Assembly: GCA_012845835.1 (NCBI GenBank)
Contig: JABAKD010000014.1
Location: forward strand, 9,166,201-9,230,200
From: Undaria pinnatifida
Taxonomy: Eukaryota > Sar > Phaeophyceae > Laminariales > Alariaceae
Reading direction: 5' to 3'
Length of the DNA stretch: 64,000 nt
The stretch's first letter is position 1, and each line of letters begins with the position of its first letter. The position numbers and the translations under genes are program-made. This document shows, piece by piece, positions 11,791 through 21,796 of the stretch. A model generated the notes under the pieces. That model was given only the letters and a program-made list of their open reading frames with translations, did no database searches and was not told the origin of the DNA.

Positions 11791-13690
11791 CGACGATTTG
11801 GTTGTGCAACTAAATTACGAGCCGTATATGTCGTGCTCCGCGGGAGCGACGGCTGCCGAGCCCATTGACGTGTGGGCCAGGGTGGGATCGGCACAAGATG
11901 GCTGGTTGCGATGGAGGACGCTGGGTGTGGGAGGTATGTACGGACACCCAGGAGGAGAGTCCTTTCCGCCTTTTGCACCCGACTAAGGCAACAATCAGGT
12001 AATGTAATGTATCGGTACACTTTATTACGTCTGGTCTTTGTCTTCATTCTAGAGTAACACAGCAGGTAAGGGATTTTCCCCGTGTGAGAAGACATCGTAT
12101 GAACTATCGAGATATACTGATACTGCTGAAAGTACAGTAGCAGTGTTTGACTGGCGAAGCGACGACATGCTATTATTTGCGGGTAAGGCGTTGATTTTCG
12201 CATTCTTTGCGGTTCGCATTATTTGCAGTTAAGACTTTGTTTTCGCGTTCTATCATCGCAAAGGGCAGAGTAGCTTGGGTAGAGGGACCGGCAGGGTAAA
12301 TGATTGTGTCTGCACTTCAGCCCCCCTGGCCCCAACCACCGGCAACTGTGATTGCTTGTGGTATGATAGCTCTGCTGATCAACCGATTACTACTACTACA
12401 GGATGCAGGATGCTTGACGGGTTGAATAATTGATGATGTCGGCCGTAGGTAGCGCTTGATTGTAACAGCCGTGTTTTTTGTCTGTCATATGTTGGGTTTT
12501 GTTCTCTGCAACAGTTTGGGTTGATTTATTTTCAATCAACCATTTTCCCTCGCGTACCAAAGAGGAAAATAATTTGCCATTTCCGAAACATAATTTTCGA
12601 TTCCGACCGTGCCGTATTTTCCTAAAATCCCCGGGAAAATGTCTGGAACGAGATATATACGTCATCCGGTTCTACAGATACATTGGTGACGGTTGATGGC
12701 TGTAGGAGTATGGTTAGTACCAGTAGTATTTTGTTTAGGGTACGCACGAGATATGATGCCACATACGTGGTGTTTTGGGTGTCTTATACAATGCCGGCTA
12801 CTTCCATAATGGTTGGTTGTCAACCTCAACAGCGATCTAGCATACTGCGTTACACGAAATGAAGAAACCGGTAGTGAGGGAATATTTTTGGTATTACTCA
12901 CGCGTTTTATAAGGCAGTATGTGGTGGAGGTATCGGGACGTGTTTTTCTCGTTAAGCTGAATATTCCACCCTGATCTTGCGCCTGTTGTGCGTGCCTGAT
13001 GTAATATGTACATAGTATTGTAGTCTGACATTATTTTCTTGACAATGATTGATTATTGGCTTGATTGAGTTCAAGCCCCCTTTTGTTAGATCGCCGCCTC
13101 AACTCCGCCCGCCCTTACCATGCGCGTGTGCAGAGTGTTATGGAATGCGGTATCTGTATGCCGTACCAAAAAAGAATGAGCAGGCGGAACGGGGTAGATT
13201 ATAAGGCCTTTACATAATCCACAGGTGCTCAAACGTTTTGTGCGGGTAATATATTAGGATTATGAGTACATACAGTCGATAAAGACCAATATTCCTGCGT
13301 TCGTTATGGAGTTTATCTGATACCGTATTCTACATGCGCGTTTTAGTCAAGGTTCCCCAACAGTTTAAAGGATCTTTGTTTCTTCGCCATCGTAGTTTAT
13401 CAAGTAGCAGCATGGACAAACACTCTTGCGGCACTGTTATACTACGTGTCGCCCTTCTGGGAAGGAACATGCGAAATAACTTTACCCTCGATAGAGCAAC
13501 CTCGTCGCGTGTATCGAGGCATTTGCACTCTGATTTATCGGTACTCTGAAGCAGAATCAAACACACGGTTGAATTCGTGCTATCCCTGCATTAAACAGGT
13601 GCCAAGTCAAGTCTGAAACATAATGGCTTGTTGCGGGATTTGCGGTGAATGGTGGTATATACGTTAGTTCTGGTAGGAGAAACCCGCACG

Positions 13691-13857
13691 AGAAAGGTCG
13701 AAAGTTCGATGAGTTCGCTAAGTCTTAACCCGAGGGCAACTGGCATTTTTCGCGAGCTGGTCGAATGCTTGATGTGGCTTGTTAACCAGACACGTCCGGA
13801 CATTGCGAACGCAGTGAGGGCGGTGGCTAGGTACACGAATTCGCCAAGGAAGTAATA
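13691..13857 (+). pseudogene. Ty1/copia reverse transcriptase C-terminal fragment
   Basis: In the frame of the ORF at 13649-13855 the protein reads FRELVECLMWLVNQ then TRPDIANAVRAVARYTNSP. This is the conserved end of the copia RT domain (YRxLVGSLMYL...TRPDI..AV...RY), just before RNase H. It lies in the plus strand, matching the element's LTR/PPT orientation. The upstream RT motifs (palm YVDD region) are not visible and the frame stops shortly after SPRK, so this is a remnant. Confidence 0.75.
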
Positions 13858-14069
13858 CCGGAACACTTCAGTTGACATTTCCACTTTCATCGGGATTTTA
13901 CGATGAGCGCTTGACTTGGAGAACGATGAAATTTCTCAGGATTAAGTACGTGCGGTTCGCTGTTTCTACAACTTGATAATAATTTTGAGATTCTTCGTTT
14001 CCATTTCAGTATTTGATCCCTGATGATGGAATGTTGGGAGTATATTATGAGTTGGAAGTATGATGTTTT

Positions 14070-14347
14070 TGGAATTTGGGGTGGCAACGTTTTGGTAAAC
14101 TACCCGGGGTCATCCCTGCGCTATGGTCTTCTCAACCCAGCTCAGTAGTGAGACCCAGCTGAGGCAAATGGTTTAGTTTAAATATTGCAAATTTGGCCTG
14201 TGTGGCTTTTTCATCATCTGGCCAATTCTGGGATTTGGGGGTGGCAACGTTTTGGTGAACTACCCGGGGTCAGCCCTGCGTAATCTGTCTACGGTTTTCA
14301 CAACCAAGCCCAGTAGTGAGACCCAGCTGAGCCAAATATTTTAGTTT
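14070..14347 (+). repeat. Two tandem ~160-bp units inside the copia element
   Basis: The words TTTGGGG(G)TGGCAACGTTTT, AACTACCCGGGGTCA, CCCTGCG and CAGTAGTGAGACCCAGCTGA occur twice (about 14075 and 14235), each followed by CAAAT...TTTAGTTTA. Between the units is a unique TTGCAAATTTGGCC stretch. Confidence 0.8.
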
Positions 14348-14436
14348 ATACCCTGCAAGGAGGGGTCACGCCCACCTGTTACCGCTTGTGCGGGGTGCAA
14401 TTCACTTGTATTCGATTTGGGAAGGCTCATTAACTT

Positions 14437-14532
14437 GGAAAAAGGTCTCAAACTCGACGAGTTCGATAAGTCTGAAACCGAGAGCGACTGGAGTTTTCGC
14501 GAGCTGATTGGAAGTTTGATGCGCTTTGACTT
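14437..14532 (+). pseudogene. Second copy of the copia RT fragment, frameshifted
   Basis: The nucleotides GACGAGTTCGATAAGTCTGA and TTTTCGCGAGCTGATTGGAA match 13710-13770 closely. One base is missing relative to the first copy between ACTGG and CGCGAGC, so the protein changes frame from SISLKPRATG to FRELIGSLMRF. The TRPDIA motif is absent. Two copies of one RT segment inside a single LTR element point to internal duplication or a second nested relic. Confidence 0.65.
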
Positions 14533-14867
14533 TTGAAAGGGGATGAGGATTCTGCATATATTTGCTGGATGTTGGTACTTATAGGAGCGCATGGTTTTTT
14601 GGGAGGCAAGTAACCTGTTTCTTGACTTTTGAAATAATGCTTTTTCACGATTTACGTTGTCGGCTATGATATTATTTTACTCTGGATTTGAGCATTTGGA
14701 ATCTGAATGGATTTTTGGCCTATACCCAGCCGGCAGACATTTTTCTAATTCGAAAGTGAGATTTTTTAGACTGCTGTCCGACTACACTTGTTGGCAGCCC
14801 TATTCTATGGAGCTGATAACCGTTTTACAAGGAAGGCTGAGTGCTGACTATAGGGCCGACGTTTGAG

Positions 14868-14955
14868 TTTTCGGATTTTGGAATTTGGATTTCAGATTTG
14901 AGCTTTCGGTCTATGGATTTCGGATTTGGGTTTTTTGTTTTTGGATGTAGGATTT
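14868..14955 (+). repeat. Degenerate GGATTT-type simple repeat
   Basis: Successive words TCGGATTTTGGAATTTGGAT, TTCAGATTTGAGCTTTCGG and ATTTCGGATTTGGGTTTT show a loose 6-8 bp periodicity. It lies 230 bp before the polypurine tract. Confidence 0.6.
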
Positions 14956-15186
14956 CACAAGTTAGATCCTAGGTTCGCCAAGATTAATGTTGTGGGTACT
15001 ATCCCTGGATTGTGTTTCTAGCTTTATGGAGTGCTTTTCAAGAACTGTGGTGCTGCAATATTTCTTTCATGTCACAACAGTAGTACTGGGAGGATATCGT
15101 TTGACCATATTTTCATTGAATCGTTTTACCCTGATGATATGATAATAGTATAGCATCATGCCGTATAGTTTACGGAGCAGGGAGGC

Positions 15187-15500
15187 TGTTGATTGTATGC
15201 TTGGATATGATACGCATTGGTGATGGTCGGGTATAGTAGGGGGTTTCAGTTATAGGTTAGCTACATGGTAGCGGGATATCGGGATGACGGAATATGTCCC
15301 GGACTGTTCAGCCAAAACAAATCCTCTCCTCCTCCTTGTTATTCTTCTAACGAGGAGTCTTCGTCTCTCCACGTTGCGCCTCGACATGCAGCCGTGATAA
15401 CACAATATACTCATGGTGCATTTATGTACATCCTGCTGACCCACTACCCCACGGCTGATTGTACAAAGGATAAGCCCTCTACGCTTCGTAGGGATTAACA
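15187..15500 (+). repeat. 3' LTR of the copia element
   Basis: Starts TGTTGATTGTATGCTTGG and ends CGTAGGGATTAACA. It is preceded by the polypurine tract at about 15172-15186. It matches the 5' LTR along its whole length with scattered changes. Confidence 0.75.
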
Positions 15501-16626
15501 ATCATAACTACTAGTACATATTGTTCTAGCTAGTATCCGTCCATACCGTAGGTTTGGGCTGCCCAATACCTGAGCTTTGGTCCGTCAGGTTTTGGAAACG
15601 TGCAAGGAGGAGTTTGACGCCGGGCGCTCGATACACCGGGGTTGCTTATTTTGCACTGCAGATCAATCAGTCGCATGGCAAAGCGTACACCCGGCGGTAA
15701 CAGGGTATCTCGAGGTGCCATCATGCACGTAAAACGGTGTATTTAAAGAGAGGTTCAGAATAATCGATCAATCGAGTAGGAAGTGTTGCGAGGTTAACGC
15801 GTTATAGTTAGTTTCCCGGTGCGACACTACTCCCAGGTGTGACGGGCACGACCACCCTAGAAATTATAGCGCAAGGTGCCAATCTCCCAGGTAGACGGAC
15901 GTAAGAAAGGCAGGTTTGTCGGGTGAGGTGTGATATACGTGTCCAATGCGAGGGGTACAACAGAAGAAATCATAGAGCTGGATACAATAGATACGTGTGG
16001 TGTTCGGCAGATGTGCTGTTGTTGCTACGGGGTCAATAATACGTATGTACGTCGTAGCAGAGCGGAGCGGGCTATTGAAAACAAATCGATATTAATATGG
16101 GGTTTTACATGCACCTACTCGCCTCATCGAGGCGGAACGCAGTCCCTTGAAATCGAAAGCCAGCTCAGCGATGTTTAATGCTCAAAGCACAGCCATGGAG
16201 CTCGGTTGGGATCCAGGCATGCGTCTTAATGTACCGATGGCCCCCTTGCTGAATCCGCGGCCGAAAGCGCGAGGAGAAAACTTGGCCACCGGAGAACAAA
16301 ACGTGCCAAAAGCAAAAAATGCATCTTGTACACAGAGATATAGAGCTGTGATGGGCCCGCTAAATAATGTCTACCACGGTGGAAGGAAAACGTTACGGGT
16401 TTTTCGAGGTGTCCATATATCCCGTGTACCTCGACCGTGCTTGCAGTTCAGGATCTTTGTTGGGCGTTCTTATTCATACGTGCACCTCATATACTTGAAC
16501 ATATAACACAGGTTTAAGCACCAATCAGGCGTTCATTGTGTCAGGTGTATCCCGCAAGAGGGTGATTATGTTTAAGGACATTTTGTGTATTCGCATGGAT
16601 GCCTCCTCAAGCGATGACCCAATGCT
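15501..16626. other. No supported gene
   Basis: An ORF at 16147-16506 (119 codons, MKSKASSAMFNAQS start) has no recognisable domain and no repeat structure. I cannot tell it from chance. No element family is seen. Confidence 0.3.
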
Positions 16627-16745
16627 GCGTTAGGGGGGGTTACCCCCATTTGCACTGCCGGGTTTTCACCGTGGTCTCGTACCGGTGACTCTGTACATCA
16701 CCGACAAAAATGGTGCAGGCAATTTGTTTTGGCACAGGGTACTCT
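16627..16745. repeat. Family C fragment, copy 3
   Basis: Contains GGGGGGGTTACCCCCATTTG, CACTGCCGGGTTTTCACC and GTGACTCTGTACATCACCGA, the left half of C. The right half is absent; the CATGGG array begins soon after. Confidence 0.6.
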
Positions 16746-16796
16746 ATAGCATGCCATTGCATGGTGGTTTTCTTTTCTCATCGCAAAGCTGTTTCG

Positions 16797-17975
16797 TGAT
16801 CCATGGGTCTGCCATGGGACCCCGTACAACCCCCATGAGAGGCACCATGGGAAACCCAGGGGACCCCATGCGAGACCCCCATGAGGCCCCATAGGGTACT
16901 TGTCTGACCCCACGGTAGACCCCATGGGGCACCATGGGTTACTCACCTGACTACATGGTGCCGATTCCCATGGGGTACTTATCCCACCCCATGGGAGGCT
17001 CCATGGTGCCTCATGGGTACTTTTCCGACGCCATAGGACTTTTTGTCTTAACCGACAGGACCCCATGTGGTGCCCCATGGGGTACCATGGGTACTTATTT
17101 CCACCCCATGGGAGACCCCATGGTGCCCTATTGTTCCTCATGGGGTACTTATCACATTCCACGGGGCTCCATAGGGTAATTATCCTACCCCATGGGAGAC
17201 TCTATGGGGATCCATAGGTTGTTCCATGGGCTACTGCTTCAACCCCATGGGGCCCCTTAAAAGACCCCATGGGGTACTTCTCCGACCCCATGAGACCGCA
17301 TGGCAGGCCCCATGGGACCCCGTATATATCTCACTAATTTATAAAGACAAAAATGTACAACCCCGGGCGTTTATAATCTACGTCCGCTACACAGAGTAGA
17401 CCCATGGGACCCCATGAAACTCCATGGTGCTTCGTATGGTACGTATCTGACTCCATGGGAGACTCCATGGGGCCCCATGGTGCACTTATCCGACCTCATG
17501 TGAGATTCCACGCGGCCCTATGGTGCCCGGTGGGGTACCTATCCGACCCCATGGGAGACACCGTCGATAATTCCGAACGGGAAACCCCGTGGGGCCCCAT
17601 CGGGTACCTATTCAACCCCTTGGGACCCCATGGTGCCACAAATGTGCCGCATGGTGCCCCATGGGGTACTCATCCGACCCAATGGGACTCGCCATCGTGC
17701 CGCATGGGGTAGTTGTCCCACCACATGGGGTGTTTAAATCCTCTTCCCCATTGTGCCTCACGGAGCCCCCATGGCGTTCCATATGGGGTTAGATTAAATC
17801 CCCGATGGGGCCCATGGGGTTGATTAAGTACCCAATGGGGCACCATGGGGTCCCACGGGGTCCTCCGTCGGAACCGCTTGGGTCTCCCGTGGGTCACCCA
17901 TGGCCAGCTCAATGGTTGCTCACGGGTCACCATGGGAGATCTCACGGGAGCCCCCCATGAAACCCCATGGTATAG
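16797..17975. repeat. Irregular array of the palindrome CCCATGGG
   Basis: Dozens of CCCATGGGG or one-mismatch versions occur every ~10-45 bp. Recurring phrases include CCCATGGGGTACTTATCCGA, CCCCATGGGAGACCCCATGG and CATGGTGCCCCATGGGG. An interruption near 17318-17400 (TATATCTCACTAATTTATAA...) is unrelated. All reading frames over the array give repetitive Trp/Pro/Met-rich ORFs on both strands, a consequence of the repeat. Not a gene. Confidence 0.9.
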
Positions 17976-18550
17976 TCAAATAAAAAGTTCTCGCGGAAAC
18001 AATGAAGATAACGTACACCAATCAAAAAGAAAAATAGTTAGTAGTGGGAGTGATCCCGAGTCACGCGAAAAAATCCCCAAAAGGCCCCAAAAGCGCCCCC
18101 CCCCCCCCCCCCCGCTGCCGTAGCCCGGGTCCGATACTTACGCCTCAGGACCCGGTTTAACGTTTTCGTTGATCTCTCAACGATGCAAATGTTTAATTTG
18201 ACCGTTTGGATGTAATGATACCGCGCAAGGGACAAATATGTACACCTCAACGATGTGTTTTTTTTTAAGGGCCTTTGATGTATTCGTGTGTGCTTGAGGC
18301 AACATGCTACGGTAGATTTGAACTTTTTTTGTTCTTGACTCCTCACTTGTTTGAGTAGCTAGAGCTATACTTCCAAGTATAATAATACCTCAACGAAAAC
18401 ACTTATTTTGGGAAAACTGAAAGTTTGAGCCCTCGCATCCCCGCACGGCCGGGGCGGGGTACGCCGGTCGGCGTTTCACTGGCCATCATGCATGAAATAA
18501 TTTCATTACTACAACCCCCCCTGCCAGAACCTTGGGCCCTTGTATGCCCC

Positions 18551-18820
18551 AGGATACGGTACCATAAGGGTCCTCCTTTAGGGGCTATTTTTTTGCGGTA
18601 GATCGGGGTCACTCGCGCGAGTAACCCCGCTGTGTTCCTTTGCGATCTTACGTATTATTCTTGTTGGCAAGTCGACGAAATCAATCGGCATAGAGAGCAA
18701 GGCTACGGAAGATGGTACCCCCTAATCTTCAATACCTGGTCTTCACCAGTCGCACGCGTGACTGTACCTTGCACTGACAAAAACACGTTGGGAGATTTGT
18801 TTGGCGCAACTTAGCTAACC
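18551..18820. repeat. Family C fragments, copy 4 (rearranged)
   Basis: Contains GATCGGGGTCACTCGCGCGA, TAACCCCGCTGTGTTCCTTT, and further on AAGGCTACGGAAGATGGTAC, TCTTCACCAGTCGCACGCGT and GACTGTACCTTGCACTGACA. The two halves are in an order suggesting two partial copies joined. Confidence 0.6.
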
Positions 18821-18825
18821 ATCCC

Positions 18826-19078
18826 GACCGATTCTACGATACCCCCCCCCCCCCAAAACCGGCGATTTTTTGTTTGACGAATGTTTTATGGCTGGTCGAC
18901 ACGAGGAAGAATGCTATTAAAAACCCATTCCCACACATTTTCATGTTCGCAAAGGTCTATCGAACCATGGCGTCGGGGCGGCAAGGGGCACCGTATTTCA
19001 GAAGATATGCCCGAGAGCTGGTTTCAAAACCGGCGATTTCGTTAAAAAAATTCTGGGGGGGCTACCGTAGTAAGACTC
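18826..19078. repeat. Family D short TIR element, copy 1
   Basis: The left end GACCGATTCTACGATACCCC and right end GGGGGCTACCGTAGTAAGAC are imperfect inverted repeats. The interior carries TGGCTGGTCGACACGAGGAA, CGGGGCGGCAAGGGGCACCG and TTTCAAAACCGGCGATTTCG. It matches three other copies at 43.3, 58.3 and 59.4 kb. About 253 bp, non-coding. Confidence 0.8.
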
Positions 19079-19136
19079 TTCCATTAAAGATTCATATCGA
19101 AAAATTGAAACAGCACAAAGGTCTATGACCGCAAGG

Positions 19137-19365
19137 ATCAGGGGGGTGGGTCACTCGCGCTAGTGACCCTGAGCCACTGCAAAAAAGGCTCCGAAAAAGA
19201 AAAGGAAAAAAACTTACGGTCCCGTAGCTTTGGTCAGGAATGGTAATGTGCACGGTACGCCATCATAATCGCCTAGACAATTTCTGTCCGTGAGGTACTG
19301 AGTCACTCGCGCGAGTGGTGAAAACCCGGCAGTATGACACTGCACTACCGTAGCCTTGGTCCTGT
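19137..19365. repeat. Family C element, copy 5 (two halves)
   Basis: Contains TCACTCGCGCTAGTGACC (19151), GAGCCACTGCAAAAAAGG, then AGTCACTCGCGCGAGTGGTG (19301) and GTGAAAACCCGGCAGT. It ends CTACCGTAGCCTTGGTC. It lies directly downstream (3') of the repeat-protein ORF that stops at 19394. Confidence 0.65.
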
Positions 19366-19393
19366 CTTCGCCAAACGTAGCACGAACCTTTAA

Positions 19394-20371
19394 CTATGTG
19401 TGGGGGGGCGTTGGGCCTAAATTGTTAGCCAAGGGGCGAGTATTCCCCTCACCCGTAGCCCACCTCCCCCCGCCTAATATCTTGGCCAAAAGCCGAGTGT
19501 CTTCATCAACCGTAGCCCGCCTCCCCCTGCCCAATTTCTTGGGCAGAAGACGAGAATCCTCGTCTACCGCAGGCCTTCCCCCCGCGCACAACGTCTTGGC
19601 CGGTAGCCGAGTATCCTCTTCAGCGTTAGCCCCCCCTCCCCCGCCTAACACCTTGGTTCGAAGCCAAGTATTCTGGTCAAGCGCAACGGCCCTCGCCTCG
19701 CCCGCTTGCGTGGCCAGAGGATGAGCATCCTCTTCCCTCACAAACCCCCTTCCCCCCGGTAACTCATTGATCGGTGGTCGAATATCGTACTCGGCGGTTG
19801 TCCCGACTCCTTCGTCTATCTTCTTGGCTTGAAAGCGAGAATTTTCCTCCCACGTAACCCCCCTCCCCCCTCCTAACGCGTTGCCATGAAGTCGAGCATC
19901 CTTGTCCGTCGCCGTCGCCGTCCCCCGCCCCCTGCCCAACGTATTCGTTTGAAGGTCCTTGTCGTCCACAGCTGTAGCAACTGAAGTCTTGGCCTGTAGC
20001 CCAGTATCCTCCTCGGCCACAGATACCCTAGTATCCCCCTCAGCCGTCCCCTGACTCCGTCGGCCTGATTTGTTAGCTAGAATGCGGGTATCCTCCTCCC
20101 CCGTAGACCTCTCGCCCCCGTGTAGATTCCTGGCCAGACGACGAGCTTCCGCATCATAGGCGGCCCTTCTCCATCCACTCCCGGGTGTCATTAGACTGTT
20201 CGAGGCGGGGGAGCGACGGGGTAAGACCCTGCTGCTCCTCTGGTTCGTTCTCCTTCGACTGCGTTTAATCTTGATGTTTTTTTTGTCGTGAACGTTCTCT
20301 GTGCTAGTGCAGTCACTCTTCGGAGAACCTGTGCTGTCGCTGGTGAAAGCGGTACTGCAGATTGTCCCCAT
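19394..20371 (-). CDS. Protein with about twelve 19-residue acidic/Arg-Leu repeats
   Basis: A 325-codon minus-strand ORF of unknown function. The first ~75 residues (MGTICSTAF..., then a basic KIKRSRRRTNQRSSR patch) precede a repeat region. Units of 19 residues follow the pattern x-(E/D)-(E/D)-(D/N)-(T/S)-R-L-x-x-(K/N)-x-L-G-G-G-R-x-x-x; clear units are AVDEDSRLLPKKLGRGR, ATVDEDTRLLAKILGGGR and NAEEDTRLPAKTLCAGGR. Unit length stays at 57 nt while nucleotides have diverged, and changes keep D/E/N and R/L/K character, which argues for selection on this strand. The N-terminus MGTICS would fit N-myristoylation plus Cys palmitoylation if this ATG is used. However, the frame is open upstream to a TAA at 20474, and beyond that TAA the same frame continues as the 145-residue ORF. 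An overlapping plus-strand ORF is taken as a shadow. Confidence 0.5.
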   Translation of the reverse strand: MGTICSTAFTSDSTGSPKSDCTSTENVHDKKNIKIKRSRRRTNQRSSRVLPRRSPASNSLMTPGSGWRRAAYDAEARRLARNLHGGERSTGEEDTRILANKSGRRSQGTAEGDTRVSVAEEDTGLQAKTSVATAVDDKDLQTNTLGRGRGTATATDKDARLHGNALGGGRGVTWEENSRFQAKKIDEGVGTTAEYDIRPPINELPGGRGFVREEDAHPLATQAGEARAVALDQNTWLRTKVLGGGGGANAEEDTRLPAKTLCAGGRPAVDEDSRLLPKKLGRGRRATVDEDTRLLAKILGGGRWATGEGNTRPLANNLGPTPPHT

Positions 20372-20473
20372 TCTTAGAGCGTCGCCGGTCGTGGGTGCTG
20401 CTTTGTCGCGATGTGCGGCGTCCTTGTTACGTCGCTGGCGGTCGTTGCTGCCTTGTGGCGGTAGGTAGCGTCC

Positions 20474-20911
20474 TTAACGTAGCGTTGTCGGTGGTTTGAG
20501 ATGCTCTGTGGCAAGAGGTGGTCTGCGTACGACGAATTCGGGAGGAGGCGGGGTTGAAATGTCGAGTATGTCTCGTTGCGTGCGGTGTTCGTGCGTCCGG
20601 GGAAGGTTCGTCGGTGCTCGGTCCTGCTTTGCGGCGGCAGACGGTGTGTGTGCATAAGGGCGGGGGAGGGTGTAGTCAGTGTCATACATAACCACATTCG
20701 TATTGACATACCTAGTTGACCATGACATATCTACAAAGCCGGGACGGTGTACGCCAGGTTTTGGCCGACCAGGAAGACCGAGAATCGCCCACAAATCGGA
20801 CAGATCATCGACCCCCTGATTTGATGTAGATATTGCAGCAAGATTCGTAAGGTCTAGCTCGTCTTTCCCGATGGGGACTGTCCTATATGCATGATCTCGC
20901 GCTTGTTTCAT
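20474..20911 (-). CDS. Hypothetical 145-residue protein, same frame as the repeat ORF
   Basis: Starts MKQARDHAYRTVPIGKDELD. An in-frame TAG lies 15 nt upstream of the ATG, so this is the first start. The protein has a neutral N-terminal half (LSDLWAILGLPGRPKPG, then WSTRYVNTNVVMYDTDYTLP) and a Pro/Arg-rich tail. No known domain is recognised. It ends at TAA (20476-20474); the same frame stays open for 34 codons to the ATG of the repeat ORF at 20371. Two ~50-bp tandem units (GACGC..AC(C/A)..CGC.ACAA(G/A)GCAGCA) span the stop region. The pair could be one gene with a nonsense mutation, one gene with an intron removing the stop, or two genes. The short length and lack of homology keep confidence low. 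Confidence 0.4.
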   Translation of the reverse strand: MKQARDHAYRTVPIGKDELDLTNLAAISTSNQGVDDLSDLWAILGLPGRPKPGVHRPGFVDMSWSTRYVNTNVVMYDTDYTLPRPYAHTPSAAAKQDRAPTNLPRTHEHRTQRDILDISTPPPPEFVVRRPPLATEHLKPPTTLR

Positions 20912-21796
20912 GGGATGAAGGTCTAGCTAAGGGAAAAGAAAACGTTCAAAAAATATATCTTCTGGCTTTGTTCGTCAAGCGGCCCAATCGGCGACAGGTC
21001 CTGCGCAGCATCCCGTAACGGCAGAGGTGTATAGCATCTTCTGCTTATAATCTAGATTATGATCTGTGCTCGAGAGGTGTGGATCATATGCAGGGGTGTG
21101 TGCATTTCGCTGCGGTATTCGTGCGTTTGGAGGACCTCATCTATGGTCGATGCTGTTATATGGCGATAATTAACGTGCGCACGAGGGGAGGAGGCATTAG
21201 GTTGCGCGCTACGTTTAGCTGCTGTATTCGGAAAGCATCCATTGTGGCCGGTGCTGATGCGTGTCGATACGCGGCGTGTGTGCGGTCACGGGGGGAAGAC
21301 GATAAAGTAGGGGCGTAAAAACACACCATGCAAAGGTAGGGGCGTGTGCGTGCTGTTTTAGGGGGCTGTTCGCTTAAGGGGTTATGAGTTTCACGGGTCC
21401 ATAACCAGTACTTGAGAAAAACGAAAGTACAGCCCGATGAGCAAGCGTACAGCATAGGAATGTTGCCAACGATGACACGTGCTAGACGGTAGAGGTCGCA
21501 ATGCTTGGTGGCACTTACAGCTTGCGCTGTTTTAATTTGTTTATGCCGGCGCAGCCCAATAAACTATTTTCTCGGCGATGCATACGGCGTAGCCGAAGCC
21601 CAAACTCAAACGGAGTAGCTGTTTGGCTCCGCACGAGTCGCCCTGAGCCGCAGAAAAAAGAGCCCCCACAATCGATCCCCCTGTCGTGTCATGCGCATCA
21701 CGTAGTGTCAATATGGTAAGGCACCTACACGAGGCAGTTACATAGTAATACCCGGTTCTGTATCTGGGGTGACCACACCAGAAAACAACGTAACTA
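20912..21796. other. No supported gene; upstream region of the minus-strand ORFs
   Basis: This would hold the promoter of the 20.9-kb ORFs. No firm TATA or initiator was picked. Short ORFs at 21079-21318 (+) and 21156-21455 (-) overlap and show no domain. A possible 3' splice site (CTTTTCCCTTAG) lies just 5' of the ATG at 20911 on the minus strand. Confidence 0.3.

Larger units (their letters stand above)
10611..15500 (+). mobile_element. LTR retrotransposon, Ty1/copia type, decayed
   Basis: Two direct repeats of about 315 bp bound 4.9 kb. Each begins TGTTGA and ends TAACA, the TG...CA form normal for copia LTRs. Just before the right repeat is the purine-rich ACGGAGCAGGGAGGC, a good polypurine tract, which sets the orientation as plus. 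Inside, only fragments of the C-terminal RT region can be recognised. The LTRs differ by many substitutions and small indels (roughly 80-85% identical by eye), so insertion was old. The flanking 5-mers (GTAAA left, ATCAT right) do not match, so the target duplication has decayed or the ends recombined. Confidence 0.7.

Noticed and set aside
16698-17945. Several Trp/Pro/Met-rich ORFs such as MGPHETPWCFVWYV
   Set aside because: Same motif appears in many frames and both strands because of the CCCATGGG array.
19356-19724. Plus-strand ORF over the repeat protein gene
   Set aside because: It lies opposite the minus-strand repeat ORF; substitutions between units are conservative on the minus strand.
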